Notes under the pieces: model-generated
The model's input: only the letters and a program-made list of their open reading frames with translations
Database searches by the model: none
Told to the model about the DNA's origin: nothing
Position numbers and translations under genes: made by a program
From: Galerina marginata
Taxonomy: Eukaryota; Basidiomycota; Agaricomycetes; Agaricales; Galerinaceae
Direction: 5' to 3'
DNA length: 64,000 bases
NCBI GenBank assembly: GCA_023014335.1
Contig: JAECYW010000031.1
Span: 372,001 to 436,000, forward strand
Shown: piece by piece, positions 36,182 to 47,431 of the stretch
How the letters are laid out: each line of letters starts with the position of its first letter
Numbering within the stretch: the stretch's first letter is position 1

Positions 36182-38252
36182 TCAACTTCTCGACCCCTCC
36201 ATCAATCCCTCCAAAATCGTCCAAACACCCCAAGCACCCGGATCAGGAGGGGTATCATCCATCTTCGAACTCGTATAAGCCGCTCTTCCCAAATGCGCCT
36301 TCATCCCTTGCGTCCTCTCCGCCCCCTTCTTTGCATCCTCGACCGCCTTGTCCATACTCTCACCAGCGGTGAGGGCATCACAGAATGGAGCGAGGGCGTC
36401 GATGAACGTTCGGTCGCCGATTTCGGCGGGGGTATATTGGGAAAGTGTATCCCTTGCGTCTTGGAGGGCATTGGGCCATGAGATGTTGGGGTCTTGGTGG
36501 GTTAACGAATTAGAAAGCGCAGTGAGGAAAATAGCAAAGACTTGACTCAAATGACGTTAGCGATGGACGATGGGAGTGAGAATCATAATTCTTACAAGCG
36601 CCAATCGTACCTCCCATGTTATCCTCGAGAATATTGCCAACGTCGCCTACAGTGGAGCCGATAGCTTTTTCGTTGAACTTCAGTGAGCCGTTTTCGAGAG
36701 CAATCAAAACAGCTGTCGCAAGGGAAAAAGCGAGCGATTGTTCAGTCGAAAAGAAAATGAGGGGAAAAATAAACCGAATACCATTAGCACCTGCACCAAA
36801 CGTCTCGCCACAATCTCCATCTCCGACGATCGTATCAAATTCCGTGAGCTGATCTTGGACGCGAAGTACACTTTGGCAAGATATTCGAATTGCGTTTTCT
36901 ATCTTCGACACTGGGAGTTGATGTGAAACGGAGGGCCCACTTCCTTTGGAGGGGTTTATTGATGTTTCGAATAATTTTTGTATTGCTTCGTCTGAGTCGA
37001 CGGGCATGGCGTTTTGCCACTGCGTTTGAGGGCCTACCCAGGCTAGTGCAGCAGTAGGAGCGTCTAGAAGTTCGTCCAAGTCCATAGTTGAAAGTTCGTG
37101 GTGTGCCTGAAGTGACTGTTTAATTCTAGCTGGGTCGAGAATGGATATTGAGAATCCAGGAGCGTTGAGGGACGTCATATAAGACGAGCAGTATATTCGC
37201 CTAGGACGTATCCCCTCTTTCGCTAAACAGAGTACTTTGAATGAGAAAGGTGGATATAACAAGCATGGAGCTTACCGAAACAACCCACGACATCATCAAC
37301 TACCGCCCCCATTTCCAACTGCGATATCCCACCCAAGTTGTTAATAAAAACCACGACACCGTCTCTTCCGCTCTTTTTCAACGCCAGAGAAGTTCCTTTA
37401 ACCCCGGTCTGCGCTTCTATGAGCATTTCTACCATATGCCGAACCAACTCGCCTGGCTCCCCAATCTCCCTTTTCGCAACCCCTGGCTCGTTATGCAAAC
37501 CCAGCCCGACCTCGCACTCCCTCTCGCCCAACTTCGTATGCCCTTCCTTCGTCCTTCCAGGTACATGGCAATGATCTAGCCCAACGCCGAGACTAAACAA
37601 ATTTTCTACCACTGCATCTCCGTACGCCTTCAGCACTTCCAGCGATGCGCCTGTCTCGGCTAACGCGCCGAGGGCCTTGCATACGAGGATATTTGCGCCG
37701 AGTCCGCGTGGGCCTACGAACTTGTTGGAGGCGTTTTGAGAGAGGAGGGAAACGTCGTCAGCGACAATCACACTGGAGATTTTGATGGAAGGAAGAGCGA
37801 CTCGGGCTTTCTCGATGGCGAGTCCGAAGTTAAGGCGGTCACCGGTGTAATTGTTGATGATAACCAGAACGTCTCGGGGTGCAGAAGTGGTATCGTCAGT
37901 ACCTGAGAGGGAAGCGAGCTTGATCGTAGTAAGGATCTGTTTCGCACTTGGACTTGCGAAGATATCGCCAGCCACTGCGGCTGAGAGCATACCGGTGCCA
38001 GTGTACCCAGCATGGGCGGGCTCATGGCCTGACCCGCCCCCAGAGATGACCGCTACGCGTTTTCTGGGAGAGTGGTTGCACAGGTATACTGTTTTCGAAG
38101 GAGAATGTCTGCGTTTGGCGGTGTTAGTCGCGTTTTGGGCAGTCGCTGAAATGAAGGACTCACAGGCGAAGTGACGGATTGAGCGCCACTGCTCCTCGCA
38201 AAGACTTTAGCACCAGTCCATCCGCCGAGTCGTATAAGTGCTTGGTGGCCAT
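36182..38252 (-). CDS. Dihydroxyacetone (glycerone) kinase, DhaK-DhaL fusion
   Basis: Predicted join on the minus strand 38252-38164, 38108-37276, 37222-36782, 36712-36596, 36540-36182; 612 residues, usual for ATP-dependent fungal Dak. The DhaK domain starts MATKHLYDSADGLVLKSLRG. It has GGGSGHEPAHAGYTG near residues 53-67 and GLGLHNEPG near 230-238, whose His (~234) is the expected covalent dihydroxyacetone ligand. The DhaL domain follows, with VGDGDCGETFGAG (Mg/ATP-binding Asp residues) and NMGGTIGA. It phosphorylates dihydroxyacetone in the cytosol, serving glycerol use and detoxification. The N-terminal exon was found by frame: the 89-base exon reads collinear with known Dak N-termini, while the longer frame starting at 38316 does not. 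All introns are GT-AG. Confidence 0.92.
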
Positions 38253-39263
38253 TGGACAAAAGCGTGAGGTGGTGGTCGTGGAATGAGAGCACCTTGGGAG
38301 GGAGAAGGTGCTGCATGAGGTCACACGACTGCCTGGACTAAAATTAGCTGGGGAAGTAGATGACGGAGTGGAACAATATATAAGTCTAAGAGCCGAAACA
38401 CAGCCTTATTAAGGTTCGAAAACGGCGCACTGGCTGCGGGGGGAAAGACCAGGGAAGTCACGGAAAAGTTGAAAAACAAAGAGCGTATTCGTCAGAACTT
38501 GAAAGCCGTAACGAGTGGTCTCGTCGTTCTTGGGATAGGTTATAAAAATATAAGGAAGTATAAGCCTCTGTGTATAGTCCGTAGACGCCTATCAGAGACA
38601 AGATTCAGGAAAGAAGAGAAGAAAGCTCATGGGAACGGTCAGACATAACATCCAGCCGTGAAGGTCCTCAAACGACAACTGCCACTTCAGCATAAGTCTC
38701 CCTAGACCATGCACGCTCTGCTATTCGATCCTACTTGGTTCGATGCCATCACATGCTGTCGAAACGGAAACACATCGCCGTTGGATCGACGGGGAAGGCC
38801 AGGAAATATGTGTTAATGGATACAGTTCCAAGGCGAAATACTTGAACGTTTGAACCCCGGAATCTCAGAATGACTCAAGACAATGTTCCAACTAAAAATA
38901 TGAAATTTAGGGGCCTGCACTTTAGTCAGATTGTACTCATTTAACATTATGGCATAACTTGAAAATATCACCTTCAAGTTCGTCACCCAAATCCATTTGC
39001 TTGAGCTCGAACCTCCTCTGAGTCAATACAATCCTGAAGTCGAAAAGGGATTTTTTTAATATCGCATTTGGTGGAGCAGAAGCCAAGGGAACAGTATTTC
39101 GTCAGAATTATGGACACGAACGCAGAGGACAAGATGGAGGATCATGACAATGATCGAAAATCAAATTTTCGATCCCTCAAGAGGTCACATGACCTAGCAG
39201 TCCGGTTCGAACAATTTTGAATGTCGGATATTTTCGCGTCCGTCTTTTTTCCTCACTTCAATC
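38253..39263. other. Divergent intergenic region
   Basis: 1 kb between the kinase (minus) and an F-box-like gene (plus). A plus-strand ATATATAAG is near 38376. No gene recognised. Confidence 0.5.
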
Positions 39264-40508
39264 ATGCAGCCCCAAACGACTCTTCCGTTTGATATCTTAG
39301 CATACACCATCGACATACTTGCTGCTGAAGACGAAGGAGATGGAGGTACCAAGTCTCTCCAAATGCTATCACGGACCTGCAAACTCATGGTACCACTATG
39401 TCGCCGGCATCTCTTCTCATCTCTCAATCTCCTCACCAAATTTCAGTCAAAGCGCTTCGGTTCTGTGCTTTTCAGAAATCCCAACATCGCCCGTTACGTG
39501 AGAAGCCTGAAGTATGACATCTACAACCCCATTGACGACCACGAACCGAAAATTCTCGACTTGCTAAAAGAGCGTTCCTCCTCCTTACAATCGATTGCAC
39601 TCCTATCGCGACCGGGATTCGACTGGAATAAACTGCCTGAACGAATACGATCATCCTTGGTGTTCATGATTCAATTACGTTCCGTCACCCACCTGAAAAT
39701 CCAGGGCTTCAAGAACTTTCCATCAACTGCGCTCGCGCTCTGCGATAATCTCATAGATCTCGTCCTTGAGACGCTTGAAGTGGCTCCTCCTGAGATTGGT
39801 CAGGTCATCTCGCGTAGTAATATACCAGCGCCAGTGACGATATTCGCCAAGACCAACACCTACAATGGTCTCGTGGTTCTCATGACATCTCCGAGTGCAC
39901 AAGCAGGCCCACTCGTCGATTTTAGTCGTCTCCAAAAAGCGTCATTCGATGTGGACTCCCCAGTTGACATTGGTCATGTTGGTCAACTCCTGAAGACGAC
40001 AACGCAACTCCAATCCCTCAACATAACATGTAAGTAACGAGCAACCCACTTATTTTTCACAGCCTGACGAGGAATTTATGTAGCCTATGTGCCATTAATT
40101 TTGACCGGGCTAGGCACGAGCCTTATGGTTAACGCGTACCGGACGCTCAGATCAGTGGCGCTCGGCATCGCCATCTATAGATACGATTCCGAACGGCTGC
40201 GTGGACTCAGCAGAGAGCTCAGATATCTCTCGGGGAACAACATCCTCCAAGTGTTTGAGCTGGACGTGGTGATTGTACCAAACCTAGCTGAGACGGAGGA
40301 GTGGGCCGCCATTGACCGGCTTTTGACTGAACCTGGCGCGTTTCCCATGCTGCATCGAGTTTCTATTGAGATTCGGTGGTATTCTGATGGCTGGGAAGTG
40401 GGAGCAATCGACGATATCTTGGGTAGATTGACGAAGGAACGATTCCTGCGGCTGGTGGAAAGCCCTGTGGTTGAGTTTAATTTCTCTGTAGATAATCTTC
40501 ATGTCTAA
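39264..40508 (+). CDS. F-box-like/LRR protein
   Basis: Predicted join 39264-40029, 40084-40508; 396 residues. The start LPFDILAYTIDILAAED resembles a degenerate F-box helix. It is followed by CRRHLFSSLNL, a motif typical of Agaricomycete F-box-like proteins, and then irregular leucine-rich segments (VTHLKIQGFKNFP, LIDLVLETLEV, LQSLNITS). The intron is GT-AG, phase 1. Probable role is a substrate receptor in an SCF complex, or a decayed relative. It is not closely similar to the tandem pair at 41.7-45.1 kb. The ATG at 39264 is the first in frame. Confidence 0.65.
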
Positions 40509-41740
40509 AATAATGGCAACATTATCGTTAGATGGTCTATTTTTGAGCGCTTGGAGTAAAAAGGAGGGATATCTGGATGGACGTCCAGCAGAGCTGGATC
40601 CGTCGCCGACTCGCCGATTTCATCATCTGTGTTTTTTTTGACCTTGCGTTGGGCTCTTTCATCGAAATAAAAATTCTCAGTGAGACTTAATCATACAGTA
40701 TTTGACCGGTCCTTTGTACGGAAAAAATGTATCGAGCTAGTTAAACAGCCAATAAGCATATTTCCAAAAATATTTTTTCATAGAATTTTAGATATACATC
40801 TTGAGCACTCGTGTACCAATTTTCGGAGGAATCAGTGCTGGTAGGATGAAGATATTCGAGGCGCGAGACGACATGTTGAAAAACCGGCAAATCGGCTCCT
40901 TTGTACACCGGACCTCATCACAAATTTGTAATCAGTCAACTCAATTGGGCCAATACTAAAATAGCCGCGATGATTACGTACTGACCTGTCATCCCCCTTT
41001 TCCTCCCTCCGACGGTAGTTTGTGATTTTCTTCACGAGTTCTCGGTGTATTTGCTTAATTTTTTAAGTGGGCAGTTCAGGTAGCTTATAGGAGTGTTCTG
41101 AATATAATTTAACGGGTGTTCAGGCTTGAATATGGCATGCAAAAATGAGAAATACATATTTGATGAAAATGACCAAATCAGGTGTTTTCGACGTCATATT
41201 TTTCACACCGTCCCTCCTCCGTAAATTTGCTGTTTCGAAGACGTGTCAAGAGTATTTCTACGAGTCAGAACATTTTTATTGCATTTATAGCTATTTCCAT
41301 TGAGACAAGTTGCAGTGTACAAAGGACCCATGGTGTACAAAGGACCGGTCAAATACTGTACCTGCATCACAATAAAATAGGCACTTGCAATGAAAGCCAG
41401 AATCATGAAAATGTTGAGGTCGTATTATGCTTTGACTTGTACCCACTTTGCCCAAGTTAGCCAAGCCCCGTCGAGAGAAACAACAGTTCCAAAAGGCCTA
41501 TAGATCAGAGGTGGCCAGGGACCGTTCTGAGAATACTTTCACGTCCAAGTTGATGACGGTGGGCGTTGACTGATTTCGGGAAGTCGCAGGCCTTCGGAGT
41601 AAGGAGCTTGTGAAGATCAATGGACCGGCATTGAGCCTGTGAGACGTGAGTTGTCAGGAAACGGTGCGACCTAATAGAATTTAACACTCTGAAGGATACG
41701 TGAGTTATCACACAATCTCCTTTGGTACAAATTACTGATA
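40509..41740. other. Intergenic region mostly occupied by a MITE
   Basis: No gene. It holds the inverted-repeat element at 40694-41360 (listed separately). Confidence 0.6.
40694..41360. mobile_element. MITE-like Tc1/mariner-type non-autonomous element
   Basis: Perfect 24-base terminal inverted repeats (40696-40719 and 41335-41358) begin CAGTATTTGACC and end with GTAC. They are flanked on both sides by TA, the target-site duplication expected for Tc1/mariner transposons, whose ends typically start CAGT. The element is 663 bases and carries no transposase-like frame. Sub-terminal copies of TCCTTTGTAC (or its complement) recur inside, near 40898-40907, 41318-41327 and 41335-41344. The identical repeats suggest fairly recent movement, with a transposase supplied elsewhere. 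Confidence 0.75.
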
Positions 41741-43141
41741 TCAGAATCCGAAATTATCGAAGCAATCCTCTCTCAGGCTGTATTTTAGATGGAGGTCCGT
41801 ATCCCACCTCCACGGACTATCCTCCCGTGCAATGATGTTGACTCCATCTATGACTGGATTGAGCGTTTGTAGTCCTTCGACCAATATCTCTTGCGACTCC
41901 CAGTGCTCCACTGTAAGCTCGACTCCCTTGATGGCGTTTCTTCCACTTCCGAGATTGAGCCAGGGGGTCGTAGAGAGTACATCGAAAAGGTGACCAACAT
42001 CTTCATACTCTTTGTTATATGTGAAGTGCAGCTGAATAACGAGGTATTCCAAGTTCGGAACGTATGCAGTAAGTTCTTCGATATTTGATGACGTTCTCGG
42101 AATCAAGCCGCGGCTCTTATAGTCTGGATCGGCGGGTATACTGTATGAGAGGTGCAGTTCTTGTACTGACGGTGTTGAAGTCAGTAGCTCGTGAAGCTCC
42201 TGAACGGTTAACGCTGACGCAAGGCGAAGGCGCCTCAATTCTGGGAGGCGGAGGTTTTTGAATAATGGCTGAGGGAAATTCGATGGATCCCATTTCAAAA
42301 CGAGCTGCTGCAGCCGCGGGAGCGTGCAAGTCGGTGGATCGTCCTCGGCCGGCTCGTCGTATCCTAACCCTCGAATGTGAAAAATTCCGGATTCTAAGTT
42401 TCCGCATTCCCTAATCATCGCGAACCACGCTGGTGTGGACAAACCGGAGTCGATTAAAATGATATGTGTGAGTTGGGACCAGTCTACTACATCAAGATCC
42501 TGTTTCTTGAAAAATATCGAGTCCAATAGGATTCGCCTAACAGGTTGGTCGGTGGGGAAAGGAATAAGTCTGGGATCATAAGACATATTGAAAGAAAATT
42601 TGTGTGAATTTTCCCTGAATCCCCGGCTCCCTGGGCGTAGCAAGAACGTATCGGCTTTCAATTCCGAATCGGGCAAGTTTCCTCCGAAATGGGTCCTTAA
42701 CGCACAGGCGAAATCGATGTCGATGTCAAGGTGTCGAGCTGCAGATACGAGGCTTAACAGCGATCCGTCAGACTTACCCACTTTAAACTCTGGATTTCCC
42801 TTCACCCACTGTACCATCAACCGCAGCCTGGGTCGAACATGGCCTAATTGTAGTTTCCACCATCGTAAGAAGTCCAGGTCCCCTTTGTGGATGCCCTCGC
42901 TGAGAAGCATGCGATTTGGGACTTCAGCATATATGCGCAAGACGTGATATAGGTCTATCCAAAGACGCGGTATCCCGAGTGCAACTGCTCGCCAGTAGGA
43001 GCAGATGTGGCAGAGTAACATCGGCGCGATTTTAGTATCTGGTTGTCGGTGGGTCATAGCGTCCGGAGGAAGACAACCTGTAAATATTTCTTGGAGTATA
43101 TCCAGAGGTAGATCTTGGATTTGTATCCGAGTATGTGTCAT
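41741..43141 (-). CDS. F-box protein, tandem copy 1
   Basis: Single open frame of 466 residues starting at a real ATG. The F-box lies at about residues 6-50 (IQDLPLDILQEIFTGCLPPD ... LLCHICSYWRAVALGIPRLW), followed by LRR-like strands. It is closely related to the next gene (43688-45079) along its whole length. Just before the ATG the minus strand has a GTAGGCC donor and TTCAG acceptor at about 43198-43145, suggesting a 5' UTR intron; the same signals flank copy 2. A minus-strand TATATAAA is at 43281-43288. Likely an SCF substrate receptor; the target is unknown. Confidence 0.85.
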   Translation of the reverse strand: MTHTRIQIQDLPLDILQEIFTGCLPPDAMTHRQPDTKIAPMLLCHICSYWRAVALGIPRLWIDLYHVLRIYAEVPNRMLLSEGIHKGDLDFLRWWKLQLGHVRPRLRLMVQWVKGNPEFKVGKSDGSLLSLVSAARHLDIDIDFACALRTHFGGNLPDSELKADTFLLRPGSRGFRENSHKFSFNMSYDPRLIPFPTDQPVRRILLDSIFFKKQDLDVVDWSQLTHIILIDSGLSTPAWFAMIRECGNLESGIFHIRGLGYDEPAEDDPPTCTLPRLQQLVLKWDPSNFPQPLFKNLRLPELRRLRLASALTVQELHELLTSTPSVQELHLSYSIPADPDYKSRGLIPRTSSNIEELTAYVPNLEYLVIQLHFTYNKEYEDVGHLFDVLSTTPWLNLGSGRNAIKGVELTVEHWESQEILVEGLQTLNPVIDGVNIIAREDSPWRWDTDLHLKYSLREDCFDNFGF

Positions 43142-43280
43142 CGTTCTGAATTTTAGAATGCGTTAATGCCATCTTTCAAATTCAATGGGTAGGCCTACCT
43201 CGCAATCGCCTCAAGGTGCTCCTCGCAATAGGGCGGTTGTTTCGAGGGAATGGGATAGTTTTGGTTTGAGTCCCAAGGGC

Positions 43281-43288
43281 TTTATATA
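43281..43288 (-). promoter_or_regulatory. TATA box of F-box tandem copy 1
   Basis: TATATAAA on the minus strand about 140 bases before the ATG at 43141. No equivalent was seen upstream of copy 2. Confidence 0.45.
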
Positions 43289-43379
43289 CCACAGAACAAC
43301 GTGAATGATTGGCTGACTGCCTAAATTTATCATGCGAGCTTAGCCTTCAAACCTTCAAACCAGAGTGTCAATTGCTATC

Positions 43380-43455
43380 AGGTCGCAACGTCCTCTGAGA
43401 ACCCTCGGAGAAAATAGACATTGCTATGGGTTCTTTGATCTTCACAGGCTCCCTA
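43380..43455. repeat. Fragment shared with the fossil at 45475-45545
   Basis: Matching blocks in the same order include CCTCTGAGAAC, GGAGAAAA, GACATTG and GGTTCTT. It appears to be a duplicated piece left by the F-box array. Confidence 0.5.
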
Positions 43456-43687
43456 CTCCCAGGCTTCAGAGTCAGAGAAGACATCTAATCATCGCCGAGA
43501 TTGCCTTCGCGATCAATGATATTCGAAAGAGAAGTGACCGTCCTCTACGAAACGACCAGGAGCGGCGACGAGGATATGTTCATGCCCAAGGTGATAACAG
43601 TGGGCGTAATGATTTGGGAGCTGGTAAATTTTAACGGAGTCAAAGCATACATATAAAACAATTATACCCATTTGCTTTTGGTCCATA

Positions 43688-45079
43688 TTACCGATATCCG
43701 AATCCGAAATCATCAAAACAATCCTCTCTGAGGAGGTCCTTATCCCCCCTCCACGGACTATTCTCCCGTGCAACTATTTTGACGCCGTCTATGACTGGAT
43801 TGAGCGTCTTGAGTTCTTCAACCAAGATCTTTCGCCAGTTCGACTCCCCATCCTCCACAGCAAGCTCGACCCACTTGATGGCGTTTCTTCCATTTCCGAG
43901 ATTGAGCCAAGGGGTCGTGGAGAGTAGGTTGAGAAGGTACCTAACATTTTTGTACTCCTCGTTATAAGCGAAGTGCAGCTGAATCACAAGGTGCTCCAGC
44001 TTTGGAAGGTATGCAGTGAGTTGCTCGACATTGGATGACGCGCTGGGTATTAAGCCGCGCCTCCTATGGTTTGGTATACTGTGTGAAAGATGTAGTTCTT
44101 GTACTAACGGTGTTGAAGCCAGTACTAGGTATAGCTCCTGAACGGTTAACGCTGACCCAAGTCGAAGGCGGGTCAATCCGGGGAGATGGAGGTTTTTTAA
44201 TAATGGATGAGGGAAAACCGATGGATTCCATCTTAAAACGAGCTGCTGCATGCGCGGGAGCGTGCACATGTGTGGATCATCCTGCGCCGGTTCGTTGTGC
44301 CCTGAGCCTCGAATGTGAAAATTTCCGGATTCGAGGTTTACACATTCCCTAATCAGTGCGGACCATGCTGGGGTTGATAATCCGGTGTCGAATAAGATGA
44401 TATGTGTGAGTTGGGACCAGTCTACGACAGCGAGTTCCTGTTTCTTGAAAGATATCGAGTCCAATAGTAATCGCCTAACTGGTTGGTCGGTAGGGAAAGG
44501 GATATGCGTGGGGTCAAAAGGCCTATTGAAAGGGAATTTGTTTGAATTTTTCCTGAACACTAGGCTCCCTGATCGTCGAAAGAGCGTATCGGCTTTCAAA
44601 TTCAAACCGGAGAAATTTCCTCCGAAATGGGTCCTTAACGCACAAGTAAAATCGATGTCAATGTCAAGGTGTCGAGCCGCAGATACGAGGCTCAACAAAG
44701 ATCCGTCAGACTTGCCCACTTTGTATCCAGGACTCCCCTTCACCCACTGCACGATCAACCGCAGTCTCGGGTGAACGGGGCCTAAGTTTAATGACCACCA
44801 CCGTAAGAAGTCCAAGTCATCCTTGTGGATGCCTTCTCTGAGAAGCATGGGGTTTGGGACCTCGGCGTATATGCGCAAGGCGTGATATAGGTCTGTCCAA
44901 AGACGCGGTATCCCGAACGCAACCATACGCCAGTAGGAGCAGACGTGGCAGAGTACTATCGGCGCGATCGTAGTGTCTGGTTGTGGGTGTGTCATAGCGT
45001 CCTGGGGCAGACAACGTGTAAATATCTCCTGGAGTATATCCAGAGGTAGATCTTGAGTGGGTATCCGTGTGTCTGACAT
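43688..45079 (-). CDS. F-box protein, tandem copy 2
   Basis: Single open frame of 463 residues with a real ATG. F-box segment IPTQDLPLDILQEIFTRCLP, then LCHVCSYWRMVAFGIPRLW and LRR-like repeats. It is collinear with the 466-residue neighbour over the whole length. The 3' flank (43560-43625) and 5' flank (45080-45160) also match those of copy 1, so the duplicated unit is about 1.8-1.9 kb and includes flanking DNA. Both copies are open and probably both are expressed. Small internal indels (for example a shorter DYKSRGL-type loop, and WRGDKDLLREDC at the C-terminus) distinguish them. Confidence 0.85.
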   Translation of the reverse strand: MSDTRIPTQDLPLDILQEIFTRCLPQDAMTHPQPDTTIAPIVLCHVCSYWRMVAFGIPRLWTDLYHALRIYAEVPNPMLLREGIHKDDLDFLRWWSLNLGPVHPRLRLIVQWVKGSPGYKVGKSDGSLLSLVSAARHLDIDIDFTCALRTHFGGNFSGLNLKADTLFRRSGSLVFRKNSNKFPFNRPFDPTHIPFPTDQPVRRLLLDSISFKKQELAVVDWSQLTHIILFDTGLSTPAWSALIRECVNLESGNFHIRGSGHNEPAQDDPHMCTLPRMQQLVLRWNPSVFPHPLLKNLHLPGLTRLRLGSALTVQELYLVLASTPLVQELHLSHSIPNHRRRGLIPSASSNVEQLTAYLPKLEHLVIQLHFAYNEEYKNVRYLLNLLSTTPWLNLGNGRNAIKWVELAVEDGESNWRKILVEELKTLNPVIDGVKIVARENSPWRGDKDLLREDCFDDFGFGYR

Positions 45080-45778
45080 CGTGCCTAGTTGGCGGAATTG
45101 TTAGAAAGTTAATGCCGTCTTTCAAGTTCAATGTGCAGGCCTACCTCGTAAGCGGCCTGAAATCCTCGTCAACTGGAGATTGTGTCGATGCAACGCACTG
45201 GCAGAGGTGGGACAATGCGCTGAGTCACAGTGTCAATCAGATCTTCACTGCAACGGTCCATGGCCTAGTCATGTGGTAGTCTTGCACAATCAAGTTCGGT
45301 CAGTTGATCAGCACCCCGTCTATGCACGAGTATAGAATAAAATTTCATGCATATGAGCATAGTCAAGTTTTAGCTTCCTGGGTGTAGAAAGAATGTATTG
45401 GCTTTCTTCTTTGGTGGCAAACTGCCTCCGAAAAAGGTCCTCAACGCAGAGGCAAAATCGACGTTGATCTCAAGGATAACATCCTCTGAGAACTCAAGGA
45501 GAAAAAAGAGATACATTGACATTGTTGCTGGTTCTTCAACTGTTCCTATATCTTTCAAGCGAAGTAGAGGAACAACACAGTCGTAGTGATTGAGCAAATA
45601 CATAGTGGGGATACACGCTCGAGTATGGCCCAGAATACAGCATCTAAATAAAATAAACCCGCGTCAGTAACGATGATAGAAATACCAAAACAAAAGAACC
45701 CCAAAGCACGATAACACTCACCTTTAATACACGCACACGCATACACCCAGTTTAATCGTATCACCTTGACGATCATGA
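45080..45778. other. Intergenic region with F-box fossil
   Basis: Holds the 5' flank of F-box copy 2 and the fossil at 45370-45480. No further gene. Confidence 0.5.
45370..45480 (-). pseudogene. Fossil fragment of a third F-box copy
   Basis: The minus frame reads EINVDFASALRTFFGGSLPP then ANTFFLHPGS. This aligns with DIDIDFACALRTHFGGNLPD and ADTFLLRPGS of the tandem F-box proteins, then stops. Only about 35 residues of the middle of the protein survive. Confidence 0.7.
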
Positions 45779-46686
45779 TCACTCCTCTTCCTCTTCCTCC
45801 TCCCCTTCCCCCTCATCTTCACGGATCCGCGACTCGCCCTCCCTCTCCTCGGCCTCCGCCACCAGCCCTCGTCTCCCCGCCCGCGCGAGCTCCCCATCCA
45901 CCTCCCGCCTCAGCCCGCCGACCACCTCAAGCGCCGCGCGGATCTTCTCGCCTGAGCCCACGCTCGCAGCTGCTCTGTCCAGTTTATCCACCGGTGTATG
46001 TCCCTGCCCTTCTCCCAACCCTTGTCCTGCACCGGAACCAGTAACAGTGCCGGTGCCAGTATCGCCTTGGCTCGAACTTGGGCTCGGGCTCGGGCTCGGG
46101 CTGTGCCCCTGGCCTTTAACGAGCAGCCGCCCCAGAGCCCAATTAACGTACCCAGTTTTACCAGTCTCCCACACTCTCTTCCCCGACCCCGTCGAGCCGG
46201 ATGGGGGCGTGGGGATGGAGGACGTGGGCGGGAGGGACGAGGAGACGAGGGCATGGTACATCTCGAGCGACCTCCTCTATCGCCACCTGCTCCTCCTCAG
46301 GCGTCACGCTGAGGTCCAGCCTTTCCTGGTGCGGGAGCACGATAGACCCGTCGAGCTCGTGCGGGATCATGAAGCTGTTGCGGATACACCACGCCTCGAA
46401 GAAGTCAAAGGCGATGTCGGTGTGATGCTCGAGCAGCGTCTGGAACGCGACGAGGCCATGCTCGACTTCGTGCGTCGTCGCATCTTGGCCCTGGTCTTGG
46501 TTCGTGTCTACTGCCAGCTGAAGGATCAGACACGCGCTCATCGGCCCACTTCTGGAGGAACTCCTCCATGCCGTTAACTCCGTCCTGCACGGCGTAGTTC
46601 GCGATGTTGATGATGTCGTCTAGGTGCGGTGCGTTTTGGATCTGCGTGCTTGATTTGCTTGAGGATTGGGCTTGGGGAGGAGGCAT
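45779..46686 (-). pseudogene. Mis12-like kinetochore protein gene, broken copy 1
   Basis: Three frames in order carry a Mis12-like protein. First, from the ATG at 46686, LDDIINIANYAVQDGVNGME followed by EFLQKWADERV. Second, THEVEHGLVAFQTLLEHHTD followed by IAFDFFEAWCIRN and PHQERLDLSVTPEEEQ. Third, KRVWETGKTGYVNWALGRL and a Glu-rich C-terminus. Mis12/Mtw1 is a subunit of the outer-kinetochore MIND complex. Compared with copy 2, this copy has a shorter out-of-frame segment after ADERV and lacks about 260 bases of the coiled-coil region (HRKLNRLLTR...), again with a frame change. The N-terminus also differs from the usual GFSP-type start. No intron of normal size restores the frame, so I call it broken. 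A functional copy would have to lie elsewhere. Confidence 0.65.
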
Positions 46687-47431
46687 TAGAGTTGGAATTG
46701 GAAGGAGAGCGCGATGGCGGTGATGGACGCGCAGAGAAAGACGCGGTGGTGTGATGAGATTAGAATGATCAACGGAGATGGGAGCGCGATAAGCTCCGAA
46801 ATTAACAGGAACAACTGATCAGGAGTCCAGCCACCTCGCATGAACATTACCTGACGTCCCTCGCGCAGGGCCAATGACTCTATACAATTTCGGGAGGACG
46901 TAGTTGGCAGACGCATGTTTGTACGACGCCAAGAACGAGAGAAGAATCAAGATGGCGGGGGCGAGGAGAGGAGGACAGCAGATAGGGGGGCTGGCAGATA
47001 TGGACACCTGTCACCCACATTGACCAAGAACGAGGGGACGACAAGCGGACGAGATTTACTTCATGGTCTTCTCATTCTTGCACGCTGCCATTGACTCTGC
47101 CCTTCTTCTGGTCTCTGTGGAAATTCTCTACACCGCCCGCATCGCCGCCTAGTCATATGTAGCCGTCCTTTCCTGTTCGGCGGTCGCCATCTCCTTTTAC
47201 TGACAGACAAGTAATTATTTACATTAATTCAATTTATTTCTACCTACATGTATGGATGATGAGAAATCTGCAACTGTGAAGAATAATGGCCTTCAAACCT
47301 GTACAACAATCAAAGGTAAGTGCTGTTTGGTGGGCGGGCGTGACTGATCGAGTAGGCAAGGTCTGGCGCGGAGTGTCCGAACCATGGGTTGGAGGGTCGG
47401 AATCTCGAATACCGCAACGTCCTCGATCAAA
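46687..47431. other. Intergenic stretch
   Basis: No gene or repeat recognised between Mis12 copy 1 and the membrane-protein gene. Confidence 0.5.

Noticed and set aside
38053..38316. Longer open frame as the N-terminus of dihydroxyacetone kinase
   Set aside because: It starts upstream but in a different frame; the frame from the ATG at 38252 matches the conserved Dak N-terminus and splices in phase.
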